Assembly: GCF_037201975.1 (NCBI RefSeq)
Contig: NZ_CP147520.1
Location: 2,418,001 to 2,482,000 of the forward strand
Length of the DNA stretch: 64,000 nt
Origin: Streptomyces sp. TG1A-60
GTDB taxonomy: Bacteria; Actinomycetota; Actinomycetes; Streptomycetales; Streptomycetaceae
Direction: 5' to 3'
The position numbers were made by a program, and so were the translations under genes. Within the stretch, counting starts at the first letter, position 1. Each line of letters begins with the position of its first letter. The notes under the pieces were generated by a model. The model was not told the origin of the DNA, did no database searches, and saw nothing but the letters and a program-made list of their open reading frames with translations. Shown in pieces: positions 8,232 to 17,946 of this stretch.

Positions 8232-9232
8232 GCGGGGACCTCCTCGGCCCGGACGTCTTCGAGTACGGGGTGGACACAACGCACCTGGTGACCGGCCGTG
8301 CGAGGTTCGGTGAGCGGGGGCGTGCCGGTCAGGCAGTCCAGTTCGTAGCGGTCGCAGCGGGGGGCGAAGGCGCAGCCGTCGACCCAGTCGATCCGGTCGT
8401 TGATGGAGCCCCGGACGGGGGTGAGCGGTTCGCCGCGCGGCGCGTCCAGGCGCGGGATGGAGCCCAGCAGCCCGTGCGCGTAGGGGTGGGTGGGGTGGGC
8501 GAACAGTTCACGACGTCCGGCGGACTCCACGGCCTTGCCCGCGTACAGGACGTTGACCTGGTCGCAGAGTCCGGCCACCACGCCCAGGTCGTGGGTGATC
8601 ATCAGCAGGGCCGTGCCCTCCTGGTCCACCAGTTCCTTGAGCAGTTCCAGGATCTGCGCCTGGATCGTCACGTCGAGGGCCGTGGTGGGCTCGTCGGCGA
8701 TCAGCAGGCTAGGCGCGCAGGCCACGGCCATGGCGATCAGCGCACGCTGCCGCATTCCGCCGGACAGTTGGTGCGGGTACTCCCTGAGCCGCCGGTCGGG
8801 GTCGGGGATGCCGACCCGGTCGAGGAGGTGGGCCGCCTCCTTGCGGGCGGCCTCGCCCTTGAGTCCCCGGTGGCGCTGGAGTATCTCGGTGACCTGGACG
8901 CCGATGGGAACGACCGGGTTGAGGGAGGACAGCGGGTCCTGGAAGATCATGGCGATGCTGCTGCCGCGCAGATCGCGCAGCGCCTTGCGGCTCATGGTGA
9001 GCAGGTCGGCTCCGTCGAAGTCGGCGCGGCCGCCGACCTGGACGCCTTTGCGCGGCAGCAGCCCCATCAGTGCCAGGGAGGTGACGGACTTGCCGCAGCC
9101 GGACTCGCCGACCAGTCCCACGACCTGGCCCCGGTCGACGGAGAACGAGACGCCGTCGACCGCCCGGGACTCCTTGCGGCCGTGCTCGCCGCCGAAAGTG
9201 ACGGTCAGTTCGTCGACTGTGAGAAGTGGCAT
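8228..9232 (-). CDS. Oligopeptide/dipeptide ABC transporter ATP-binding protein (OppD/DppD)
   Basis: First ATPase of the peptide importer, 334 residues. Visible are Walker A GESGCGKSV (residues about 43-51), Q-loop AMIFQDPLSSLNPV, signature LSGGMRQRALIAMAV, Walker B LLIADEPTTALD and H-loop MITHDLGVV. The C-terminal oligopeptide module includes CAFAPRCDRYELDC. It overlaps the downstream ATPase by 4 bases and starts 6 bases after the permease stop, so all sit in one operon. Confidence 0.92.
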   Translation of the reverse strand: MPLLTVDELTVTFGGEHGRKESRAVDGVSFSVDRGQVVGLVGESGCGKSVTSLALMGLLPRKGVQVGGRADFDGADLLTMSRKALRDLRGSSIAMIFQDPLSSLNPVVPIGVQVTEILQRHRGLKGEAARKEAAHLLDRVGIPDPDRRLREYPHQLSGGMRQRALIAMAVACAPSLLIADEPTTALDVTIQAQILELLKELVDQEGTALLMITHDLGVVAGLCDQVNVLYAGKAVESAGRRELFAHPTHPYAHGLLGSIPRLDAPRGEPLTPVRGSINDRIDWVDGCAFAPRCDRYELDCLTGTPPLTEPRTAGHQVRCVHPVLEDVRAEEVPA

Positions 9233-9238
9233 GGTGGT

Positions 9239-10195
9239 TCAGCCTCGCAGCTTCGGGTCGAGGGCTTCCCGCATGGCCTCGCCGAGCAGGGTGAAGCCGA
9301 GGGCGGTGATGATGATGCCGACGGCCGGATAGACCGCCATCATCGGCGCGTTGTCGAAGAAGCGCTGCGCCTGGGACAGCATGACGCCCCACTCGGGGAT
9401 CGCCGGGTCGGGGTTGCCGAGACCCAGGTAGGACAGGGCCGCGGCCTCGATGATCGCGGTGGCGAGGGACAGCGTCGCCTGCACGATCACCGGGCTGAGC
9501 GAGTTGGGCATGATCTGGGTGAGGACGATGCGCCTTCTGCGGACGCCGAGGGCGCGGGCGGCCAGGACGTAGTCGGTTCCGCCCTGGACGAGCATGGAGC
9601 CGCGCAGCAGCCGGGCGAAGATCGGCACCTGGACGACACCCACGGCGATCATCACGGTGGTCAGGGACTGGCCCAGCACGGCGGCGATGGACACGGCGAG
9701 CAGCAGCGAGGGCAGCGCCAGCATCATGTCGGTGACGCGCATGATGAACGAGTCCAGACGCTTGCCCGCCTCGCCGCCCAGCGTGGCCGCGGCGCCCGAG
9801 AGGCCGCCGACCAGGAAGCCGACGACGAGCCCGATGAAGGTCGCCACGACGCCTACGAGCAGCGTCTGCCGGGCGCCGACCAGCATCCGCGAGAACATGT
9901 CCCGGCCCAGGTGGTCGAGGCCGAGCCAGTTCCCACCGCGCGGCCCGACGAACTGGCCCTGGTTGACGAGGACTTCTCCGCGCCAGGTCAGTGCCGTCGG
10001 CGAATGGGGGGCGACCCAGGGGCCGATGACGGCGAGGAGCACGAAGGCGGCGATGATGCCGGCCCCGATGATCGCCATCTTGCTGGCCTTCAGCCGGCGG
10101 AAGGCCTCCCGCCACAGACTGGCGCCGGTCGTGGTCTCGTGCTGGGCGGTGAGCTCCGCGAGGCGCTGGATCTTCTCTGTCTTGGTGGTGCTCAC
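9239..10195 (-). CDS. Oligopeptide ABC transporter permease (OppC/DppC)
   Basis: Inner-membrane permease of 318 residues with six hydrophobic segments (for example MAIIGAGIIAAFVLLAVIGP near residue 38). The OppC N-terminal extension is followed by the binding-protein-dependent transport domain with the EAA-type loop ARALGVRRRRIVLTQIMPNS, which contacts the ATPases. The motif GLDHLGRDMFSRMLVGAR is typical of OppC/DppC. It starts one base after the partner permease stop, indicating tight coupling. Confidence 0.92.
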   Translation of the reverse strand: MSTTKTEKIQRLAELTAQHETTTGASLWREAFRRLKASKMAIIGAGIIAAFVLLAVIGPWVAPHSPTALTWRGEVLVNQGQFVGPRGGNWLGLDHLGRDMFSRMLVGARQTLLVGVVATFIGLVVGFLVGGLSGAAATLGGEAGKRLDSFIMRVTDMMLALPSLLLAVSIAAVLGQSLTTVMIAVGVVQVPIFARLLRGSMLVQGGTDYVLAARALGVRRRRIVLTQIMPNSLSPVIVQATLSLATAIIEAAALSYLGLGNPDPAIPEWGVMLSQAQRFFDNAPMMAVYPAVGIIITALGFTLLGEAMREALDPKLRG

Positions 10196-10196
10196 G

Positions 10197-11201
10197 TCAG
10201 TGCACCCGCACTCTCGGGTCGATGAGGCTGTACGCCACGTCCACCAGCAGGTTGATCAGGACGTACGCGATCGCGATGAACATGATGAAGCCGACGAGCA
10301 CCGGGTAGTCGCGGCCGTCGATCGCGGTCCGGATGAAGGAGCCGATGCCGCCGAAGGAGAAGACGGACTCGGTGAGCACCGCTCCGGACAGCAGCGAACC
10401 GGTGAGCAGGCCGACCGCGGTGACGACCGGCAGCATGGCGTTGCGCAGCACGTGCCGCCCACGCACCGTACGACGCCTGAGACCCTTGGACTCGGCCGTG
10501 CGGACGTAGTCCTCGCCCACCACCTCCAGGACGCTGGCGCGGGTCATGCGCACGATGACGGCGAGGGGGATGGAGGCCAGTGTGACGGCGGGCAGCACCA
10601 GATGGGAGATCGCGTCCCAGGAGGCGTCGAGCTCTCCGGTGAGGACGCCGTCCAGGACGGCGAAGCCGGTCACGCCGGTGGCGTCGATACCGGTGGACTG
10701 GCGGCCGTAGGTGGGGAAGAGGCCCAGTTCGACGGCGAAGATCCCCTTGAGGATGAGCGCGAGGAAGAAGACCGGGATGCAGATGCCGACGAGCGAACCC
10801 GAGACCGCGGTGACGTCCAGCCAGCCGCCCCGCTTGCGGGCGGCGAAGTAGCCGAGCGGAACACCGACCGCCACGGCGATGAGCATCGCGGCGACGGACA
10901 GTTCGACGGTGGCGGGGAAGCGCAGTGTGAACTCCTCCCACACCGGCTGTCCGGTCTGCACGGAGGTGCCCAGGTCGAGTTCGGCGATCCGCTTCAGGAA
11001 GCGCCAGTACTGGATGTGGAGGGGCTGGTCGAGCCCCAACGCACGGTTGATGCGTACCACTTCGGCCTCGGTGGCCCTCTCCCCCAGGATCGCTGAGGCG
11101 GGTCCGCCGGGCAGCCGGTTCAGCCAGAGGAACAGCAGAACCGACAGGCCGAGCAGGGTGGGAATGAGTTGGAGCAGTCTCCGTACGACGAGACGCAGCA
11201 C
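10197..11201 (-). CDS. Oligopeptide ABC transporter permease (OppB/DppB)
   Basis: Membrane permease of 334 residues. It opens with the OppB/DppB signature of a first helix (LLQLIPTLLGLSVLLFLWL) and the periplasmic segment LGLDQPLHIQYWRFL, and has the EAA loop TAESKGLRRRTVRGRHVLRN. It is the partner of the downstream OppC-like permease. The gene follows the binding-protein gene after a 99-base space containing an imperfect hairpin that probably reduces read-through. Confidence 0.92.
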   Translation of the reverse strand: MLRLVVRRLLQLIPTLLGLSVLLFLWLNRLPGGPASAILGERATEAEVVRINRALGLDQPLHIQYWRFLKRIAELDLGTSVQTGQPVWEEFTLRFPATVELSVAAMLIAVAVGVPLGYFAARKRGGWLDVTAVSGSLVGICIPVFFLALILKGIFAVELGLFPTYGRQSTGIDATGVTGFAVLDGVLTGELDASWDAISHLVLPAVTLASIPLAVIVRMTRASVLEVVGEDYVRTAESKGLRRRTVRGRHVLRNAMLPVVTAVGLLTGSLLSGAVLTESVFSFGGIGSFIRTAIDGRDYPVLVGFIMFIAIAYVLINLLVDVAYSLIDPRVRVH

Positions 11202-11237
11202 CCCGCATGCCCCTTTCTTACGTGTGTGACCTCACAA

Positions 11238-11282
11238 ACGGGTCCGCCCGGCCGCCGAGTTGCAGCAGCCGGGCGAACCCGT
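11238..11282 (-). terminator. Intercistronic hairpin (attenuator) between the binding-protein and permease genes
   Basis: 14-position stem with one mismatch (11238-11251 with 11269-11282) and a 17-base loop. Its place just after the substrate-binding protein gene suits partial termination that keeps the binding protein in excess over the membrane components; the function is inferred. Confidence 0.55.
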
Positions 11283-11300
11283 GCGATGCCTGTCCGATAC

Positions 11301-12968
11301 CTACTTGAAGGAGACTTCCGCGAAGTTCTCCTGCGTCAGCGGGGAGACGTTCGGCGGGTTGACGTCCTTGGCGAACGCGATGGACGGCGGCGAGGAGGAG
11401 AGCGGGACACCCGGCAGGTAGTCCATGATGACCTCGTTGGCCTTCTTGTACGCCGCGGTGCGCTCGTCGGCGCTGCCCAGCTCCGAGCCGGCGTTCACCG
11501 CGTCGAAGAGCTCCTGGTTCTTGAAGCCCCACTGCTCGCCGTACTTGGCGAACCAGGTGCCGATGAAGTTGTAGCCGTCGTTGAAGTCACCGGTCCAGCC
11601 CAGCATGTGCAGGGCGCAGGAGCCGGACTCGGTGGCGTCCAGGTAGTCCGGGGCCCACTTCATGGCCTTCGGGGTGACCTTGACGCCGGCCTTCTCCAGG
11701 TCGGCCTTCATCAGCTCGAACAGGTCCTGCGGGGCGGGCATGTAGGGGCGGGTGACCTCGGTCGGGTAGCAGAACTCGATCTCCAGACCGCTCTCACCGG
11801 CGTCCTTGAGGAGTTCCCTGGCCTTGGCGGTGTCGTAGTCGTACGTCGTCACGTCGTCCGAGTAGCCGGCGACGGTGTCCGGCATGAACTGTGTGGCCAC
11901 CTTGCCGCCCTCGGGCAGCTGGGTCTTGACCAGGTTCTCGCGGTCGATGGCGTGCGCGATGGCCTGGCGGACCTCCTTCTTCTTCAGCGCCGCGTTCTTC
12001 TCCTGGGTCATGCCGAGGTAGAAGAGGTTGAAGACGCCACGGACCGGGACCTGGAAGCCCTCGCCCTCCAGCGTCTTCACGTCGGCGGGCGCCACCAGGT
12101 CGTAGCCGTCGATGTCACCGGCCTGGAGCGCCTGGCGGCGGCCCTCCTCGGTGTCGATCGTACGGATGACCAGGTTCTTCACCTTGGCCTTGTCGCCCCA
12201 GTAGTCGTCGAAGCGCTCAAGGGAGACCTCCTTGTTGCCCTTGTTCCACTTCGTGATCTCGTACGGGCCGGTACCGGCGACCGTGCCGGCCTCCTGGCTG
12301 TACTTGGGGTACGTGATGGCGTCGCCCTTGGCGGTCGCCTCCTGCTTCTCGTACTCCGCGATGGCCTTCGGCGAGTGGATGGCGAGGGCCTGCAGGGAGA
12401 AGCCGCCCGGCAGGTTCGCGGAGGGCTCCTTGACCTCGATGACGGCGGTGTTCTCGTCCTTCGCGGTGCAGGACTCGTAGTTCGCCTCGGGCGTCTCCTC
12501 GTCCTCGTTCTTCGCGAAGCCGCCCATGATGGTCTGCCAGTAGTAGGAGACCGCGCTCGACTGGTAGGTGCCCGTCCAGTTGAACCAGTGGTCGTAGTTG
12601 GCGCATACGGCCTCGGCGTTGAACGTCTCGCCGTCGTGGAACTTCACGTTCTTGCGGAGGTTGAAGGTCCAGACCGTGCCCGCGTCGTTGCTCTCCCAGC
12701 TCTCGGCGAGGCCTCCGACGAGCTTGCTGCCGCCCGACTCGTGTTCGAGCAGCGCCTCGAATGCCTGGCGGGTGACCCGGAAGGTCTCGCCGTCGCTCGC
12801 GAGTGCCGGGTCCAGCGAGCCCGGGTCGCCGGGGGCACCGAACACGAACGTGTCCTTGCCGCCGTTCTCGTCTTCCTGGTCTCGCTCACTGGCACAGCCG
12901 GTGGCGATCAGACTGACCGCCACCGCGGCCGTGATCGCCCTGGCGGCACGGGATCTGAGTATGCGCAT
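11301..12968 (-). CDS. Oligopeptide-binding lipoprotein (OppA/DppA family)
   Basis: Extracellular substrate-binding lipoprotein of 555 residues, first gene of the five-gene importer operon. The signal peptide MRILRSRAARAITAAVAVSL ends in the lipobox IATGC, so Cys 26 or so would be lipidated. The SBP_bac_5 domain follows: DPGSLDPALASD, TRQAFEALLEHE, the family motif WTFNLRKNVKFHDGETFNAE, and the C-terminal lobe (MLGWTGDFNDGYNFI). The peptide preference cannot be read from sequence. The 248-base leader contains the likely promoter but no clear operator; a GGAG lies about 12 bases before the ATG. Confidence 0.92.
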   Translation of the reverse strand: MRILRSRAARAITAAVAVSLIATGCASERDQEDENGGKDTFVFGAPGDPGSLDPALASDGETFRVTRQAFEALLEHESGGSKLVGGLAESWESNDAGTVWTFNLRKNVKFHDGETFNAEAVCANYDHWFNWTGTYQSSAVSYYWQTIMGGFAKNEDEETPEANYESCTAKDENTAVIEVKEPSANLPGGFSLQALAIHSPKAIAEYEKQEATAKGDAITYPKYSQEAGTVAGTGPYEITKWNKGNKEVSLERFDDYWGDKAKVKNLVIRTIDTEEGRRQALQAGDIDGYDLVAPADVKTLEGEGFQVPVRGVFNLFYLGMTQEKNAALKKKEVRQAIAHAIDRENLVKTQLPEGGKVATQFMPDTVAGYSDDVTTYDYDTAKARELLKDAGESGLEIEFCYPTEVTRPYMPAPQDLFELMKADLEKAGVKVTPKAMKWAPDYLDATESGSCALHMLGWTGDFNDGYNFIGTWFAKYGEQWGFKNQELFDAVNAGSELGSADERTAAYKKANEVIMDYLPGVPLSSSPPSIAFAKDVNPPNVSPLTQENFAEVSFK

Positions 12969-13178
12969 GGGGAGGCCACTCCGGGTTCCTCTGTGGGGAA
13001 TGCACTGTTGACCGCGAGAACACTACAGACGCGATCGGCAACCTAGAACAGTCCGCATAGCGGTGATACATACCTGAGATCTGGACACTCGAAAAATCGG
13101 AAGCTTCCACCACATCAAGGATGCGTGCGGTTAACCCGCCTGATACAGATGAGAGTTCGCAGGCCGAAGGGCTGTGCC

Positions 13179-13223
13179 GCGGTTCAGTACACCTGCTCCG
13201 AGGACTGTACAGCGGTTCAGTAC
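13179..13223. repeat. Short direct repeat at the end of an SseB-family gene
   Basis: GCGGTTCAGTAC occurs at 13179-13190 and again at 13212-13223. The second copy contains the stop codon of the SseB-family gene; the first repeats that sequence 33 bases beyond the end. It looks like a small local duplication. Confidence 0.5.
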
Positions 13224-14044
13224 GCGCGGGGGGCGGCGGCTCCGGGCTGGTGACCGGGGGCCGGAGGGTAGCCGTAGCCGCCGACCGGGGCGGCGCCGAC
13301 GGCGCCGTGGGCCTCGCGGTCGTAGAAGGGGCGGGCGGCGGCGCGCAGCCACATCGCGATCGGGTCGTACTCGTCGGACATGGCCACGGTGGAGACCGGC
13401 AGTCCGTCCGGAACGGCGCCGATGGACTGCTGCATCATCGCGCGCACCGAGTCGACGGCGGGCGGCGAGGTGTCGTACACGTCCAGGCCGATGGCCAGGT
13501 AGGGCGCGCCGAGCGCGGGCTGCACCCAGGCGCGGCGCAGCGAGCGCACGGCGGGGGTGCGGTGGGCGTTCTGCGTCAACAGGGCGTAGAACTGCGGGAT
13601 CTCGATGGCCGGCTCGGACAGCCGCAGCGGGCCCGCGGGCTGCCGCTCCAGGCCCGTGGCGATCCGGCGCAGGTCGAGCCAGGGGACGCCGACGCCGCCG
13701 CCCGGCGCGTGCGGGTTCAGCCAGAGGCCGTAGTGGTCGGGGTAGAGGGTGCGGGCCACGTCCAGGCCGTCGACCACCTCGTAACTGCGGTTCCAGCCAC
13801 TGGCGGAGAGCTCCTGGGCGGAGGTCACGCATGGGGCGTAGTTGAACCCGTCGACCTCCATGTTCCCGTACTGCGCGTCCGGCGAGCCGGCCTGGCCGTG
13901 CCAGAGCAGCATCCAGATCTGGCCGGAGGACGGGGTGGCGAGGGCACGCAGCAGCGCCTCGTAGGCGTCGTAACGCCCGGGCGTCACCTGGCGCAGCATG
14001 TGCTCGACCTGCCCGGTGGCGATGCCGCTGCCGCTCGCGCTCAC
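13217..14044 (-). CDS. SseB-family protein with proline/glycine-rich tail
   Basis: 275-residue cytosolic protein related to SseB (enhanced serine sensitivity protein), of unclear biochemical role. The N-terminal part (HMLRQVTPGRYDAYEALLRAL, then LWHGQAGSPDAQYGNMEVDG) and the SseB C-terminal domain (RRAWVQPALGAPYLAIGLDV, IGAVPDGLPVSTVAM, IAMWLRAAARPFYDRE) are both present. The tail is Gly/Pro/Ala-rich and of low complexity. A GTG at 14042-14044 is the most plausible start. A second SseB-like gene lies upstream on the same strand with the same ending motif (RPFYQQGY), so these are paralogs in tandem. Confidence 0.75.
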   Translation of the reverse strand: MSASGSGIATGQVEHMLRQVTPGRYDAYEALLRALATPSSGQIWMLLWHGQAGSPDAQYGNMEVDGFNYAPCVTSAQELSASGWNRSYEVVDGLDVARTLYPDHYGLWLNPHAPGGGVGVPWLDLRRIATGLERQPAGPLRLSEPAIEIPQFYALLTQNAHRTPAVRSLRRAWVQPALGAPYLAIGLDVYDTSPPAVDSVRAMMQQSIGAVPDGLPVSTVAMSDEYDPIAMWLRAAARPFYDREAHGAVGAAPVGGYGYPPAPGHQPGAAAPRAY

Positions 14045-14127
14045 GTTGGCCGCCCTTCGGTGTTGGACCCTGGTTATAGGAACCAGCTTAGGTGGTGTGC
14101 GGGTTGAGCCGGTCAGGGCTCGGGGTT

Positions 14128-14222
14128 GTGGTGCGTTGCCGGCCGCGGGCTCGTTGTGGCTGGTCGCGCCCACGCGGCGGAGCCACATGCCGATACGGCC
14201 CGCGCCCCTTCGGGGCTCGCTG
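14128..14222 (-). repeat. 3'-end interspersed repeat, copy A
   Basis: Begins directly after the stop of the upstream SseB gene on the minus strand. It starts with a CCCCGAAGGGGC hairpin and contains a 32-base core reading GTATCGGCATGTGGCTCCGC onwards that recurs, with two mismatches, at about 36653-36690. A third part (GCGACCAGCCAC...GCCCGCGGCCGGC) recurs at 15076-15118. See the finding on this family. Confidence 0.6.
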
Positions 14223-14223
14223 G

Positions 14224-15000
14224 TCAGTAGCCCTGCTGGTAGAAGGGCCGTACCTTTTCGCGGAGCCAGTCGCCGACCGGGTCCTGGGCGACGTCGAGGA
14301 AGACCGTGTTGACCGGCCAGGGCACGGGTGCCTTGGTGAGGGCTCGGCCGAGGGCGGCCAGGATCAGGGTGCGGTCGGCCTCCCAGGAGACCGGTTCGAC
14401 ACCGATGAACAGCACGGGGTCGGCGGTCTCGACGGCGGCGAGGCAGCGGCGGGCGGAGAGGACGGCTCCGGCTCCGGCGAACTCGGCGGAGGCCGCCGCG
14501 AGGAAGTCCACCGGGTCGTCCTGCCAGTCGGGCTCGAACAGCCGTACCCGGGCGCCGCTCGCCGATCCGTCCAGCGGGGTCCGCCCGGCCCGGCACAGTT
14601 CGGCCACGGCGGGCGGCGGCAGCGGGATGCCCACGACACCGTCCGGGTTCAGCACGAGGCCGACCTGCGGGGGCAGGCCGCGCGCGAACTCGGCGGCCGG
14701 CGCGACCGTGAACGACATGTGGTCGCCGGCGACCTGGCGGAACTGCTCCTCGGAGCTGAAGACCGGCACATACGCCTGACCGCCGATGTCCATCGTGGGC
14801 AGATCGAGCTGACCGCTCTGCGGGCCGCCGCCCTCCGGCAGCGGCACCCACACGAAGCCGCGGGCCAGCACCTCCACGATCCGCGGCCCGGCGGAGGGCA
14901 CCCCGAGGGACGCGGACAGCACCTCCTCCAGCTCGTTGCCGGGCCACCCGCCGTGCCCATGGGGGTGCGCCTGTGCCGGAAAGTCCGCCGGGAAGTCCAT
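14224..15000 (-). CDS. SseB-family protein
   Basis: 258-residue protein of the SseB family. The N-terminal SseB domain contains ELEEVLSASLGVPSAGPRIV and VPVFSSEEQFRQVAGDH; the C-terminal half has RVRLFEPDWQDDPVDFLAAA and ends DWLREKVRPFYQQGY, closely matching the end of its downstream paralog. No catalytic residues are known for the family. I chose the ATG at 14998-15000 (MDFPADF), with GGTAGG about 7 bases upstream. E. coli SseB got its name from serine sensitivity; the glycine/serine operon about 1.3 kb away is an intriguing but unproven context. Confidence 0.78.
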   Translation of the reverse strand: MDFPADFPAQAHPHGHGGWPGNELEEVLSASLGVPSAGPRIVEVLARGFVWVPLPEGGGPQSGQLDLPTMDIGGQAYVPVFSSEEQFRQVAGDHMSFTVAPAAEFARGLPPQVGLVLNPDGVVGIPLPPPAVAELCRAGRTPLDGSASGARVRLFEPDWQDDPVDFLAAASAEFAGAGAVLSARRCLAAVETADPVLFIGVEPVSWEADRTLILAALGRALTKAPVPWPVNTVFLDVAQDPVGDWLREKVRPFYQQGY

Positions 15001-15061
15001 CTGCTGCCTACCGCTTTGCTCCGTGATGCTGTTGTCCCTGCACCTTAACGCCACCGGCTCC

Positions 15062-15118
15062 CCCGCGGGGCGCCCGGAACCGCGCGATCAGCCACGACGG
15101 GCCCGCGGCCGGCACCAC
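15062..15118. repeat. 3'-end interspersed repeat, copy B
   Basis: Related to copies at 14128, 32645, 36640 and 58600: GGAACCGCGCGATCAGCCAC followed by GACGGGCCCGCGGCCGGC. It lies between the P-loop protein gene and the SseB gene, in the space beyond the P-loop gene stop. Confidence 0.5.
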
Positions 15119-15143
15119 AGAAGGGGCGCCGGGCTCTGGCCCT

Positions 15144-15812
15144 TCACCCCGCGAACTCGATCCGCTTCAGGACATCCGCCGCGGCCCGGTCGATCAGCAC
15201 CGCCGAACCGCACCCCGGCGGAAGCCTGCCCTTCTCCACCGCCCGCAGCAACCGCGTCATGGCACCCCGATGGCGGGCGAACGCATAGCGCGACACGCCC
15301 CGCCCCCGCTCGCGCTGACCGTCCCGGGCCTGGTCGGCGGTGACATCGAGCAACAGCAGGTGCAGGGTGCCGCCCCGCCTCCCGGCCTCGCGCGCGAGCC
15401 AGCCCCGCACCCACGCCTGCGTCCCACAGTCGTGGACGACGATCCCCTGCCCGGAGCGCAGCGCCCGCCGCAGCCCCGCGTAGTGGGCGAGGCGCACGAA
15501 GGGCCGGTAGACCGCGTACGGCAGAGAGCCGGCGAAGCGCGCGTCGAAGCGGTCGCGGGTGTCCTGGGAGTCGATCCGGACGCCCGGTACCGCGCGCCGC
15601 ATCAGCGTCGACTTCCCGCTGCCGGGCAGGCCCGTGACCACCACGAGGTCGTCCGGTCCGAAGGACAGCCCGTGGGGACTGCGCCCGGCACGCTCCCTGA
15701 GGTCGCGGACGACCGCCTTCGGGAAGGGGCCGCACGCCTCACCGGCCGGTGCGACGGGCGGCTCGGGCAGGGCGATGCCCGAGGTCGTCGCGTACGCCGT
15801 GGTCCTGTTCAC
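15144..15812 (-). CDS. P-loop AAA-family ATPase / kinase-like protein
   Basis: 222-residue soluble protein with Walker A GLPGSGKST (about residues 59-67) preceded by the strand DLVVVTG, and an Asp-rich second motif (VRIDSQDTRDRFDARF) as in small polynucleotide or metabolite kinases. A further strand-Asp (GIVVHDCGTQAW) and LHLLLLDVT complete a kinase-like core. The substrate is unknown. The GTG at 15810-15812 has GGGGAGG about 8 bases upstream, which is better than the longer in-frame start. The leader carries a dyad GGGGATGG/CCATCCCC (15830-15850). It is divergent from the riboswitch-controlled gcv operon. Confidence 0.75.
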   Translation of the reverse strand: MNRTTAYATTSGIALPEPPVAPAGEACGPFPKAVVRDLRERAGRSPHGLSFGPDDLVVVTGLPGSGKSTLMRRAVPGVRIDSQDTRDRFDARFAGSLPYAVYRPFVRLAHYAGLRRALRSGQGIVVHDCGTQAWVRGWLAREAGRRGGTLHLLLLDVTADQARDGQRERGRGVSRYAFARHRGAMTRLLRAVEKGRLPPGCGSAVLIDRAAADVLKRIEFAG

Positions 15813-16035
15813 CGTGATCGTCCTCCCCAGGGGATGGATGTCCCATCCCCACAGACTGTAAAGAGAAGGCAATGCCCGGTCCCTCCTGGTTCAGTCCCCG
15901 TCTTGCCACAAGAGTGCTACGGACCGCTGTGTCTCCCCCGTGGGGATTGTCCCCCACCTGTGAGAGATCCCCCTGCCGTGCCACGACGATGCGTGCGATG
16001 ATGTGCGCGCCAACTGCATACCGGCCGCTTGAATC
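15813..16035. promoter_or_regulatory. Divergent control region upstream of the P-loop gene and the glycine riboswitch
   Basis: No gene is visible here. It holds the leader dyad 15830-15850 for the minus-strand P-loop gene and must contain the start point of the riboswitch transcript; I cannot assign -10/-35 boxes with confidence. Confidence 0.4.
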
Positions 16036-16254
16036 CGCGCGGGAGAGCTCCCAGCAGTCGTTCGCTGGGGCGCCGAAGGAGCAAGTCCCTCCCTTGAATC
16101 TCTCAGGCCCCGATACCGCGCGGGCGAGGCACATCTGAAAAGCGGGCCGCATCCCTCTTCCGCAGGGGGCGGCTCCACCCAAGGTGCAAGTCACGACCCC
16201 CCTCGCGCGCGGTCGTGGTGAACCTCTCAGGTTCCGATGACAGATGGGGAGGAA
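16036..16254 (+). promoter_or_regulatory. Tandem glycine riboswitch controlling gcvT
   Basis: Two consecutive glycine aptamers. The first (about 16036-16135) shows GCGCGGGAGAG, GGCGCCGAAGGAGCAAG and GAATCTCTCAGGC. The second (about 16139-16254) shows CCACCCAAGGTGCAAG, GTGAACCTCTCAGGTTCCGA and GACAGATGGGGAGG. These are the conserved core elements of the family. Glycine binding would raise expression of the glycine cleavage T-protein downstream. I see no separate terminator hairpin between the second aptamer and gcvT, so translational control or readout through the 35-base linker is possible. Confidence 0.9.
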
Positions 16255-16289
16255 CTGTCCTCGCCTGTCATGCCCTGGGAGCGGAACCG

Positions 16290-17417
<1,128 letters not shown>

Positions 17418-17550
17418 CACCGTCGTAGCGTTCAAAAGCGGCACCCGTGCGGACCCCGAGCGTGACACCGGGCACATCCGCCCTGCTCAACAGCGGTTTC
17501 AGCAGTCCCCCACTCATCACCACTCCCTCGCGTACAGGAGAATTCAGGCC

Positions 17551-17928
17551 ATGAGCAACCCCCAGCAACTGCGCTACAGCAAGGAGCACGAGTGGCTGTC
17601 GGTCGCCGAGGACGGCGTCTCGACGGTCGGCATCACGGAGTTCGCGGCGAACGCGCTCGGCGATGTCGTCTACGCCCAGCTCCCCGAGGTGGGCTCCACG
17701 GTGACCGCGGGCGAGACCTGCGGCGAGCTGGAGTCCACCAAGTCGGTCAGCGACCTGTACTCGCCGGTCACCGGTGAGATCACCGAGATCAACGAGGACG
17801 TGGTCGGCGACCCGTCGCTGGTGAACACCGCCCCGTTCGAGGGTGGCTGGCTGTTCAAGGTGCGCGTCGCGGAGGAGCCGGACGATCTGCTCTCCGCCGA
17901 CGAGTACGTCGCCCACACCGCCGGCTGA
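17551..17928 (+). CDS. gcvH: Glycine cleavage system H protein
   Basis: Lipoyl carrier of the glycine cleavage complex, 125 residues. The lipoylation site is the lysine in [18 protein letters not shown] (about residue 65). The N-terminal [10 protein letters not shown] and C-terminal [21 protein letters not shown] are characteristic. AGGAG precedes the ATG by about 11 bases. A 133-base gap separates it from gcvT with no clear terminator, and glyA starts 18 bases after its stop. Confidence 0.96.
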   Translation: MSNPQQLRYSKEHEWLSVAEDGVSTVGITEFAANALGDVVYAQLPEVGSTVTAGETCGELESTKSVSDLYSPVTGEITEINEDVVGDPSLVNTAPFEGGWLFKVRVAEEPDDLLSADEYVAHTAG

Positions 17929-17946
17929 GAAGACGAGGTCGCACGC

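Noticed and set aside
8270..10225. 650-codon plus-strand open frame
   Set aside because: Antisense of the oligopeptide transporter ATPase and permease genes; no recognisable domains.
7080..12968. The bldK developmental oligopeptide permease
   Set aside because: Gene family and order are similar, but nothing in the sequence or neighbours singles it out as BldK; Streptomyces carry several such operons.
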